From NCBI GenBank assembly GCA_035546335.1, contig DATKDP010000141.1:1-42746 (forward strand): a stretch of DNA of 42,746 nt. Reading direction: 5' to 3'. Both the position numbers and the translations under genes were made by a program. Below the pieces are notes generated by a model. It was given only the letters and a program-made list of their open reading frames with translations, did no database searches and was not told the origin of the DNA. The stretch's first letter is position 1, and the number at the start of each line of letters is the position of its first letter. Origin of the DNA: DATKDP01 sp035546335 (GTDB lineage Bacteria; Acidobacteriota; Thermoanaerobaculia; Gp7-AA8). Below are positions 15,372 through 22,688 of this stretch, piece after piece.

Positions 15372-16247
15372 CTATCTGCTGGCGAGGAATTCGCGGGCGA
15401 CTTCGCGGACGTCGCGCTTTGCGCCGTCGACTTCGAAATTCAGCCGTCGCATCGTGGCGTCGTCGATCGTCCCGCCGAGCGCCGACAGTGCGGCTGGTGC
15501 CGCCTCGCACTTTCGATCGAGGTCGGCGCGGCTGACGATCGCCGCATCATACGGCGGAAAATAGCCGCGGTCGTCGCGGAGGATCGTCAGGCCGAGGGAC
15601 TCGATCAGACCATCGGTGGAATTGCCGGCGATCAGATCGAGCTCGCCCGCGGCGAGCGCCTTATAGGTCAAACCGAGATCCATCGTTCGGGGCGCGCGAG
15701 CGAACTGCAGGCCATAGGTGGCGAGCAGGCCCTTCCAGCCGTCGGGCCGCTCGACGAACTCGTATCCGAAGCCGGGCTGGAAGCGCTCTTCGACCTTCTG
15801 GAGATCGGAGATCGAGGCGAGGCCTGCCCGCGCGGCGTCGTCCTTTCTGACGATCATGGCGAACGTATTGTTGAATCCGAGATTCGGACCCCAGCGAAGC
15901 CCGGCCTCTTCGTAGGCGCGGGCGACGATACGATCGACCTCGTCCCGACTCTTCATCACCGGCTTGTCGAGAATCGCCGTCAGCGCCGTTCCGGAATACT
16001 CCACATACGCGTCGAGCGCTCCCGATCTGAGCGCGCGGTCGGCGACGAACGTCCCTCCCATGTTGAGGCGCCGGTCGGCCCTGCATCCGGCGCGCTCGAG
16101 CTGCTGGGCCAGGATCTCGCCGAGAATCACCGACTCGGTGAAGTTCTTCGACCCGACGACGACGGGTCCGGCCGCCTTCTCACGACAGCCGATCGGAATC
16201 ATGATCGCGGCGAAAAGCAGCGGGAGCACCGCTTTGCGCATCGTCAT
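15372..16247 (-). CDS. OpuC-type quaternary-amine ABC transporter, substrate-binding lipoprotein
   Basis: This OpuAC-family binding protein has 291 residues. The N-terminus is a lipoprotein signal with IPIGC as lipobox near residue 21, so it should be anchored outside the inner membrane. VGSKNFTESVILGEILAQ and YVEYSGTAL are typical of the glycine-betaine/choline and related binding proteins, as is IAGNSTDGLIESL. The start overlaps the permease stop as ATGA. The known family binds betaines, choline, carnitine or, in EgtU proteins, ergothioneine; the ligand here is not visible. EgtD as next gene makes hercynine or ergothioneine attractive candidates. Confidence 0.88.
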   Translation of the reverse strand: MTMRKAVLPLLFAAIMIPIGCREKAAGPVVVGSKNFTESVILGEILAQQLERAGCRADRRLNMGGTFVADRALRSGALDAYVEYSGTALTAILDKPVMKSRDEVDRIVARAYEEAGLRWGPNLGFNNTFAMIVRKDDAARAGLASISDLQKVEERFQPGFGYEFVERPDGWKGLLATYGLQFARAPRTMDLGLTYKALAAGELDLIAGNSTDGLIESLGLTILRDDRGYFPPYDAAIVSRADLDRKCEAAPAALSALGGTIDDATMRRLNFEVDGAKRDVREVAREFLASR

Positions 16248-16882
16248 TCTTCACCTCGTGCGCGCGCGAGCCGGCGTTCGACCAGCGAGAGTACTGCGTC
16301 GGCGACGAGCGCGAGCAGTGCCGCGGGAAGTGCACCCGCGAGCATGAGTCTCGTATCGACCATGGCGACTCCTCGGAAAATCAGCGTCCCCAGGCCGCCG
16401 CCGCCGATGGCCGCGGCGATGGTGGCCACACCGATGCCGACGACCATGGCGATCCTGATTCCGGCGACGATCGCCGGCAGAGCGAGCGGAATCTCGACTC
16501 CGAAAAGCATCTGCCGCGGCGTCATCCCGAGAGCGAGTGCCGTCTCGCGCACGAAGGGATCGACGCGGTCGATTCCGACGACGGTGTTGCGGACGATCGG
16601 CAGCAGCGAGTAGAGGATCAGCGCGATGATGGCCGTCCGCGCGCCGATGCCGCCGATGAAGGGAATCGGGATCAGAAGTCCGAAGAGCGCCAGGGATGGA
16701 ATCGTCTGAACGACGTCGGTGAGCCGGAGGACGAGGCGGCCCGGCCGGCGGCGGCGGGTCGCGTAGATTCCCAGCGGAACGCCGGCCGCGATCGCCGTAC
16801 CGACGGCTGCGATGACGATCAGCAGGTGCTCGATCGTCAGACGTACGATCTCCACGAAGTAGATCTCCAGAAACGATCTCAC
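16244..16882 (-). CDS. OpuC-type ABC transporter permease
   Basis: This 212-residue inner-membrane subunit has five or six hydrophobic segments. The coupling loop is recognisable in RETALALGMTPRQMLFGVEIPLALPAI, as in proline/glycine-betaine permeases, and the C-terminal AIGGGGLGTLIFRG is a family signature. It is a stand-alone permease, not fused to a binding domain as in some EgtU proteins. The GTG at 16882 overlaps the ATPase stop (GTGA), and its own stop overlaps the binding-protein start, so three transporter subunits are translated as a tightly coupled set. Confidence 0.9.
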   Translation of the reverse strand: MRSFLEIYFVEIVRLTIEHLLIVIAAVGTAIAAGVPLGIYATRRRRPGRLVLRLTDVVQTIPSLALFGLLIPIPFIGGIGARTAIIALILYSLLPIVRNTVVGIDRVDPFVRETALALGMTPRQMLFGVEIPLALPAIVAGIRIAMVVGIGVATIAAAIGGGGLGTLIFRGVAMVDTRLMLAGALPAALLALVADAVLSLVERRLARARGEE

Positions 16883-17628
16883 GACGCCTCCTGCGGAAGA
16901 CGTGCGCTCTCCAGGAATCGCCGAACCAGGGGATTGGAGGAGGCGGCAAATCGATCGCGCTGCAGATCGACGACGATCGCTCCCTCGTCGAACAGAACGA
17001 TTCGCTCGGCGACGAACATCGCCTCCTGAAGATCGTGCGTGACGAACAGCATCGTCGTCGGTCGCTGCGCCCTCGAGCGGACGAACGCCTCCTGCTGCTC
17101 GCGCCGAACGATCGGATCGAGCGCCCCGAACGGCTCGTCACAGAGAAGGATTCGAGGAGAGAAGATGAGAGCGCGCGCGATGCCGACACGCTGCCGCTCG
17201 CCTCCTGACAGCGTCGAAGGAAAGCGGCGGCCGTAGATGGGGAGCGGCAGATCGAGCTCGCCGAGAAGCCGCTCCGCTTCCTCACGAATTCTCGCCTCCT
17301 CCCATCGCAGCAGACGCGGCACCGTCGCGACGTTGTCGTAGACGGAGCGATGCGGAAAGAGCCCGACCGCCTGGATGATGTAGCCGATGCTCCGGCGCAG
17401 GGCCACGAGATCGTGTCGTTCGATCGATTTCCCTTCGACGACCACCGATCCTCTGCTGGCGCGAACGAGTCCGTTCACCAGCCGAAGCGCGGTCGTCTTT
17501 CCCGCGCCACTGCGCCCGATGAGGGCGACAGCGCTCCCCTGCTCGACGGAAAGGTCGATCCCGCGCAGAATGGGCGTTCCCTGAGAACTCGAAACATCGA
17601 CGTCTCGAAACTCCACCGCCGGCTGCAT
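16879..17628 (-). CDS. OpuC-type ABC transporter ATP-binding protein
   Basis: This 249-residue ABC ATPase has Walker A GRSGAGKTT near residue 35, the signature LSGGERQRVGIARAL, Walker B LLCDEPFGALDP and the H-loop VTHDLQEA. It lacks the C-terminal CBS pair found in many OpuCA/ProV proteins, so ionic-strength sensing through CBS domains is not expected. I chose ATG 17628 (MQPAVEF), which has GGAAGAG eight bases upstream; the longer open frame runs through repeats. It is the first gene of the transporter-egtD operon. Confidence 0.9.
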   Translation of the reverse strand: MQPAVEFRDVDVSSSQGTPILRGIDLSVEQGSAVALIGRSGAGKTTALRLVNGLVRASRGSVVVEGKSIERHDLVALRRSIGYIIQAVGLFPHRSVYDNVATVPRLLRWEEARIREEAERLLGELDLPLPIYGRRFPSTLSGGERQRVGIARALIFSPRILLCDEPFGALDPIVRREQQEAFVRSRAQRPTTMLFVTHDLQEAMFVAERIVLFDEGAIVVDLQRDRFAASSNPLVRRFLESARLPQEAS

Positions 17629-17720
17629 CTCGTTCACTCTTCCATCTCGGGCTCGGTTTCGCAAGGGAAACGAGGGGCGAAGGGCGAGAGGCGAGAGCGC
17701 CAGCCCTTGCCGTTCTCGTA

Positions 17721-17976
17721 GGGACGAAGCATTTGCGCGAGGGACAGAGCAGGGGGCTAGCCACGCCGCAACGCAGCGCAATAGCTTCGTCCGGGTGCTT
17801 GCGATGCTCAGACCCAACCCGGCCAGGAGAGCGGGCGTCCCGCGCCCGCCCCGGGTGGGAGGGCCGCGCAATCGCCGACGGATGTCACCGCCTCGCAAGC
17901 ACCCGGGCGAAGCGATTGCGCTGCGCTCCGGTAATGCGAGCCTGTTGCCGCGTCTCGTGCGCAAATGCTTCGCCCC
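17721..17976. repeat. Compound palindromic island: two 72-bp hairpin elements in inverse orientation
   Basis: Copy one (17721-17792) starts GGGACGAAGCATTTGCGC and ends GCGCAATAGCTTCGTCC, so each element is itself an imperfect inverted repeat. Copy two (17905-17976) is in the opposite order. Between them, GGGTGCTTGCGA (17793-17804) and TCGCAAGCACCC (17893-17904) are exact complements. The combined inner arms match at 27 of 29 positions. The core contains the GC-rich 30-mer at 17826-17855 that recurs at 22616-22645. The island fills most of the 462-base gap between the transporter and DUF3467 genes. Confidence 0.85.
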
Positions 17977-18000
17977 TACGAGCTGCGCGTTGCGTCATCC

Positions 18001-18009
18001 TGATACAAT
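18001..18009 (+). promoter_or_regulatory. Possible extended -10 promoter for DUF3467-trmFO
   Basis: TGATACAAT is an extended -10 element about 80 bases upstream of the DUF3467 start codon. No good -35 box stands at the usual distance. It lies just right of the repeat island, where a promoter is expected for the plus-strand pair. Confidence 0.4.
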
Positions 18010-18090
18010 CGGCGGCCCTGCTCCTTTCCGCCTCCGGACGCACCTGGGCGCCCGGCGTGCGATGCGAAGCAGCAGAGACAAGGAGACTTC

Positions 18091-18402
18091 GTGGACAATC
18101 AGGAAAACGACGGCGGCACGCTTCGCGTCATTCTCGACGATCAGGTCGCGCAGGGAGAGTTCATCAACTTCGCCAACATCATTCATTCCCCCAGCGAGTT
18201 CGTCATCGACCTCGGGCGGATCGTACCGGGACGCCCCGACGTCAAGGTCTACAGCCGCGCGATCATGACACCGCTCCACGCCAAGCAGCTCCGCGACGCG
18301 CTGGCGCAGAACATCTCGATGTACGAGTCGAAGTTCGGAGAGATCCGGATGCACAATCAGGCAGCCTTCTCCACACCGACGGGCTCGGAACAATCGAACT
18401 GA
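18091..18402 (+). CDS. DUF3467 protein
   Basis: This 103-residue cytoplasmic protein is of the DUF3467 family, unknown function. The family shape is visible in YSRAIMTPLHAKQLRDAL and the preceding FINFANIIHSPSEFVIDLG. The start is GTG 18091, with AAGGAG five bases upstream; no ATG fits. Only eight bases separate it from trmFO, so they are probably co-transcribed and possibly co-regulated, although no functional link between the two families is known to me. Confidence 0.85.
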   Translation: MDNQENDGGTLRVILDDQVAQGEFINFANIIHSPSEFVIDLGRIVPGRPDVKVYSRAIMTPLHAKQLRDALAQNISMYESKFGEIRMHNQAAFSTPTGSEQSN

Positions 18403-18410
18403 CGCGACCG

Positions 18411-19751
18411 ATGCAGGCCAGGGTCAAGATCGCCGGGGGCGGGCTCGCCGGCACCGAATGCGCCTGGCAGCTCGCCCGGCGAGGTCACTCCGTGACCCTG
18501 GTCGAAATGCGGCCGAAGCGGATGACGGCCGCGCACCAGACATCCAATCTCGCCGAGCTCGTCTGCTCGAACTCATTCCGCTCATCATCGATCACCAACG
18601 CCGTCGGTCTGCTCAAGGCAGAAATGGAGATTCTCGGCTCGCTGGTGATCGAAGCCGCTCGAAGGGCGCAGGTGCCTGCCGGGGATGCCTTCGCAGTCGA
18701 CCGCGAAGTCTTTTCCGCCGAAGTGACGCGACGGATCGCAACGCTCGCGAACGTGAGCGTCGAACGGGACGAAGTCGGAGACCTCGACCACGCAGGGTTC
18801 GATTTCCTGGTCATCGCCACCGGGCCTCTGACCAGCAGCACCCTCTACGAGGCGATCAATGCGCGCGTCGGCAGCGACGGGCTCTACTTCTACGACGCCA
18901 TCGCCCCCATCGTTGCCGCCGACTCCCTCGACATGACGAAGCTCTACTGGAAGTCGCGTTACGACAAGGGTGGCGGACGCGATTATCTGAATGCCCCGAT
19001 GACGCGTGAGGAGTACGAACGATTCGTCGAGGCGCTCCTTTCGGCCGAGCTCTACCCCCTTCACGATTTCGAAAAGGCCGTCCACTTCGAGGGCTGCCTG
19101 CCGGTCGAGGAGATCGCATCGCGGGGAATCGATACGCTCCGCTTCGGCCCGATGAAGCCGGTCGGACTCGAGCACCCGGTCAGCGGAGAACGTCCGCACG
19201 CCGTCGTCCAGCTCCGAAAGGAAGATCTGTCCGACGACTACTTCAATCTCGTCGGCTTCCAGACGAAGATGAAGATCCCCTCGCAGAAGTCGGTGATCCA
19301 GATGATCCCGGGCCTCGAGAACTGCGTCGTCGCGCGATGGGGATCGATGCATCGCAACACCTTCATCAACGGCCCGAAGCATCTGAGCCAGACGTTTCAG
19401 CTGAAGAGCGATCCCACGATCTTCTTCGCCGGGCAGATCACCGGCGTCGAAGGCTACGTCGAATCGGCGGCGACCGGCCTGCTCGCCGGCCGCTATATCG
19501 ACTCCCTCGCCGCGTCCGGTTCCGTTGCGCCTTTCCCCTGGCACAGCGCGATCGGCGCACTCGGGCGCCATGTCAGCGAGTCGTCCCCCGAGCGATATCA
19601 GCCCTCGAACGTCACCTGGGCGGTCATCGAGGATGCGGTCGGACGGAAACGCAGCAAGGAGCTCAAGCGCGAAGCGCAGGTCGAGCTCGCGCTGAGGACC
19701 ATTCGCGAGATCGCCGCGAGGGACGGCGTTCGCGCGACGGTGACCGCGTAG
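18411..19751 (+). CDS. trmFO: Folate/FAD-dependent tRNA m5U54 methyltransferase TrmFO
   Basis: This 446-residue flavoprotein methylates U54 of the tRNA T-loop using methylenetetrahydrofolate. The FAD-binding GGGLAGTECAW starts at residue 8. The two catalytically important cysteines are in ELVCSNSFRS and EGCLPVEEIA. FGPMKPVGL and GQITGVEGYVESAATGLLAG are strong family blocks. Length agrees with the family (435-460). I chose ATG 18411, because the longer open frame upstream overlaps DUF3467. It follows the DUF3467 gene by eight bases. Confidence 0.95.
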   Translation: MQARVKIAGGGLAGTECAWQLARRGHSVTLVEMRPKRMTAAHQTSNLAELVCSNSFRSSSITNAVGLLKAEMEILGSLVIEAARRAQVPAGDAFAVDREVFSAEVTRRIATLANVSVERDEVGDLDHAGFDFLVIATGPLTSSTLYEAINARVGSDGLYFYDAIAPIVAADSLDMTKLYWKSRYDKGGGRDYLNAPMTREEYERFVEALLSAELYPLHDFEKAVHFEGCLPVEEIASRGIDTLRFGPMKPVGLEHPVSGERPHAVVQLRKEDLSDDYFNLVGFQTKMKIPSQKSVIQMIPGLENCVVARWGSMHRNTFINGPKHLSQTFQLKSDPTIFFAGQITGVEGYVESAATGLLAGRYIDSLAASGSVAPFPWHSAIGALGRHVSESSPERYQPSNVTWAVIEDAVGRKRSKELKREAQVELALRTIREIAARDGVRATVTA

Positions 19752-19821
19752 AGGCGCACAATCCTGCCATCGACGCGCAGACCGGCAATCGCGTGCAGTT
19801 GCAATGACTCCCCCGCCCGCA

Positions 19822-20481
19822 TCAGACGAAGCCAACGCGTGCGGAACGGGGCGCTCGCTCCCGGTACACAAACCAGCCGACACCGAGGAGGAGACCGGTC
19901 CAGAACAGCCAGGTGGGATACTCCACCGGCATCTCGCCGCGTGCGACTCGGCCGGCCTGCATCAGGAATGACGCGAGCACGATCGCACCCGCAGCGATCT
20001 CGATCGTCCAGTCGCGCATTCCGAAGTCGCGAGCCCGATCGCCGGTGCAATAGAGCCTCGTGCCGATAGCCGTGAAGGCGATCGAGACGATGACCGGAGC
20101 CCACACGGGTGCGACCCAGGGAACGGGAATCAGAAAGAGAATGTCCCAGTCGGCCAGGGTCGAAGGCCACCCGAGAACGACTCGCAGTGTCGCGTAATAG
20201 ACGAGGTCCCAGACTCCGAAGAGAAACATGAAGGCGCCGAACCGTTCCAGAAAGTGCGTCCCGGCCAGACGGGCGATGGCGGCCAGCATGATCAGGCTCG
20301 CCGCTTCACGAACGATCTCGACTCTGATCAACTGGTCAGGGATGATCGCGACGGGAAACTCGAAACCATCCGGGTAGTAGATCGCGCGAAGGTAGACGAC
20401 CACCGCTCCTTCCATGAATCCGAACGCGACGCCGAAGAGAACGAGCCAGAGGTAACGTCCGGCGATTCCCCGATTCGCCAT
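19822..20481 (-). CDS. Multi-pass membrane protein, unknown function
   Basis: This protein of 219 residues has about six hydrophobic segments: around residues 7-27, 55-73, 80-105, 112-138, 155-175 and 185-205. No catalytic motif or family was recognised; FGFMEGAVVVYLRAIYYP and GVWDLVYYATL are the most distinctive parts. ATG 20481 is used; another in-frame ATG lies at 20490. It is convergent with trmFO and divergent from the dodecin gene, so it is likely a single-gene transcript. Confidence 0.72.
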   Translation of the reverse strand: MANRGIAGRYLWLVLFGVAFGFMEGAVVVYLRAIYYPDGFEFPVAIIPDQLIRVEIVREAASLIMLAAIARLAGTHFLERFGAFMFLFGVWDLVYYATLRVVLGWPSTLADWDILFLIPVPWVAPVWAPVIVSIAFTAIGTRLYCTGDRARDFGMRDWTIEIAAGAIVLASFLMQAGRVARGEMPVEYPTWLFWTGLLLGVGWFVYRERAPRSARVGFV

Positions 20482-20512
20482 GGCATGCACTCTGGAGGGA
20501 GCGATGGCGAGG

Positions 20513-20540
20513 TGTCAAGAGCGGGGAGTCGCGATACGAT
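20513..20540 (+). promoter_or_regulatory. Possible dodecin promoter
   Basis: TGTCAA (20513-20518) and TACGAT (20535-20540) are 16 bases apart, leaving a leader of about 15 bases that contains the AGGAGGG ribosome site of the dodecin gene. The match to the sigma-70 consensus is moderate. Confidence 0.35.
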
Positions 20541-20561
20541 GTGCGTCCGAAGGAGGGACCG

Positions 20562-20768
20562 ATGGCGGACAAGACCTACAAGCTCGTGGAGATCGTCGGG
20601 ACTTCGCCTGAATCGTTTGCCAGGGCGGCAGCGAACGGGGTGGAGCGCGCTTCGCAAACGCTGCGCAATGTCGACTGGTTCGAGGTCACCGAGATGCGGG
20701 GCAGAGTCGCAGACGGCAGGATCGCCGAATATCAGGTGACGCTGAAGGTCGGGTTCCGCCTCGATTGA
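20562..20768 (+). CDS. Dodecin
   Basis: This 68-residue protein of the dodecin family forms hollow dodecamers that bind flavin (sometimes CoA) for storage or buffering. KLVEIVGTSPESFARAAANGVERASQTLRN is the family N-terminal half, and the flavin-stacking tryptophan appears in VDWFEVTEMRG. Length is exactly typical. ATG 20562 has AGGAGGG just upstream; an open frame beginning at 20541 would bypass it. No neighbouring gene points to a particular flavin pathway. Confidence 0.93.
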   Translation: MADKTYKLVEIVGTSPESFARAAANGVERASQTLRNVDWFEVTEMRGRVADGRIAEYQVTLKVGFRLD

Positions 20769-20786
20769 GGTTGCCGATCGCTGATC

Positions 20787-20841
20787 CCGTCATTCCCTCT
20801 TCAGCGGCGCACCGCGCCGTTTTCGAGCTCAGGATGACGGG
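20787..20841. repeat. Palindrome-ended dispersed repeat
   Basis: CCCGTCATTCC at the left and AGGATGACGGG at the right are near-perfect complements, with a GGCGC-acc-GCGCC hairpin inside. A decayed relative is at 34441-34489, and shorter pieces (GTCATCCTGAGCGAGG) occur near 25116, 34406 (complement) and 35826. Confidence 0.65.
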
Positions 20842-20875
20842 CTTCGGTCACGAAAGAGCCCCGTGTGGAAGACCC

Positions 20876-22538
20876 TCACTCGGCGAGCCATCTCTCCAGC
20901 CACCCGAGAAGCTGCTGGTAGAAGAAGCGGCTGTTCTCCCCCTTGAGGATCCAGTGGTTCTCATCGGGGAAGACGACCAGCTTGCTCGGGACCTGCATCC
21001 GCTGCAGCGCGCTCCACGCCTCGATCGTCTGATTGAGCGGGACGCGGAAGTCGTTCTCGCCGACGGTGAGAAGCATCGGCGTCTTGAAGCTTGCGGCGTA
21101 GCGGATCGGATTCTGCTCCTTCCATACCCGACCCCCTTCCCACGGCGGACCTCCGGCGGTCAGCTCGCGGTGCAGGATCGTGTCGCTCGTGGCCCACTGC
21201 GATTCGAGATTCATGAGTCCTGCGTGGCTGAAAAGGCATCGATAGCGGGTCGTCGTCGCCAGAAGCCAGTTCGCAAGGTGACCTCCGTAGCTCGCCCCTC
21301 CCGCGGCCTGCCGCGAGGCGTCGATGAAGGGGAATCGCCGGATCGCTTCGTCGGCCGCCTGGTTGATCTCGCTCGCCGGCCCGGCGAGAGGATCGCCCTG
21401 GATCTGCTGCGCGAACTTCTCGCTGAATCCGGTCGAGCCCGTGTAGTTCGTGGCGAGGACGACGTAGCCCGGGCTGGCGATCAGGTGATAGTTCCAGCGA
21501 AGAGAGATCGCGTCGCGCCACATCGAGTGCGGCCCCCCATGCATCAGAACGACGAGCGGATACTTCTTCGACTCGTCGAAGCCCGCCGGGACGAACAGCA
21601 TGTTGTGAATCTCTCTCCCGCGGTCGCTGGTGAACCAGAAATGCCGCGGCGGCTGCCAGTCGATCTCCGCGGCCGCCGCGACACTGAAGTCGCTCAGATT
21701 CACATGCGCTCCCCGACCCGGTTCCAGCCGCACGATCTCCGCCGGATCGATCGAGCTGTGCCAGTTGGCGACGAACAGGGGTGACTTCGATCTCGCAGCG
21801 CTCGCCAGAGCGGTGTAGACGCCGCGGCGAGGCTCGATCACGAGCTGAACCGCTCCACCACTCGCCGGCACCGAGTACACCTTCTCCAGCCCTGCATCCT
21901 CCGCCGTGAGATAGATCGTCCTGCTGTCAGGCGTGAATGCGAAACCCTGGACGCCGCGATCGAACGATGCGGTGACGATCGCAGGCTCTCCGATCACCGG
22001 CCAGCCGAAGGAGACGAGCCGATCGTGGTGATAGAGCGTCTCGTTGGTCGGCTCGAAGAGCGCGTAGAGCGCTCTGCCGTCGGGGCGGAAGGCGGGGCGG
22101 CTTGCGCGCTCCCGTCGGCGCGCTCGTGATCCGGATCGCCTCGCCGCCACCGAGGTCGATGACGTAGATCTGGGCCGCCTCGTCTCCCTCACGCTTCGAG
22201 GAGAAGGCGATTCGCCGGCTGTCGGGAGACCAGTTCACATCGCTCTCGGTCGCCTTCGTCGCGGTGAGCCGCCGCGGCTTCGCGCTTCCGTCGGAGGGAA
22301 CGATCCAGAGATCGGCGATCTGTTCGCTCGCGTTGTAGCTCGGCTCGGTCACCGGGAAGACGACCTGGCGCCCGTCGGGACTCGGGGAGGGCGCCCCGAC
22401 GCGCTTCATCATCCAGAGCGCTTCGTGTGTTGGAGCCGCCCTGCCGCCCGTCTGAGCGAGTGCCGAGGAGGTGAGGATGGCGACGGCGGCGATGAGCCGA
22501 ATCGTGCGATTCGACGTGATTCGCAGAGAGTGAGCCAT
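20876..22538 (-). pseudogene. Secreted S9 prolyl-oligopeptidase-type peptidase, frameshifted
   Basis: This peptidase is split by one reading-frame change. The N-terminal part (from ATG 22538) has a signal peptide ending ALAQ and the first beta-propeller blades, with VNWSPDSRRIAFSSKREG. It runs to about 22100. The C-terminal part (ending 20876) has remaining blades and an intact alpha/beta-hydrolase with nucleophile GGASYGG, Asp in GENDFRVPL and His in DENHW. Removing one base from the GGGG run at 22094-22097 restores a continuous protein of about 553 residues. Given the intact triad, a sequencing error or recent mutation is likelier than old decay. The joined protein is somewhat short for S9. 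Confidence 0.82.
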
Positions 22539-22615
22539 GTGAGATTCTCCTTGCAGAGTATTCAACGAGACGGCGACCGGTAGCTTAGTACACTTCACGG
22601 AAAGTCTGTGGCGGG

Positions 22616-22645
22616 GGAGAGCGGGCGTCCCGCGCCCGCCCCGGG
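22616..22645. repeat. GC-rich 30-mer repeat, second copy
   Basis: The 30 bases are identical to 17826-17855 inside the compound island; the recognisable part is GCGGGCGTCCCGCGCCCGCC. Here it stands alone between the S9 and M1 peptidase genes. It is partly self-complementary. Confidence 0.8.
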
Positions 22646-22688
22646 CAGTGGAAGGCCGGCTGAAGGTGGCGTCAGTCGAGCGGCATTC

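Noticed and set aside
17629..17964. Upstream extension of the ABC ATPase through the repeat island
   Set aside because: The extended residues are low-complexity and encoded by the 72-bp elements; ATG 17628 gives the family N-terminus and a good ribosome site.
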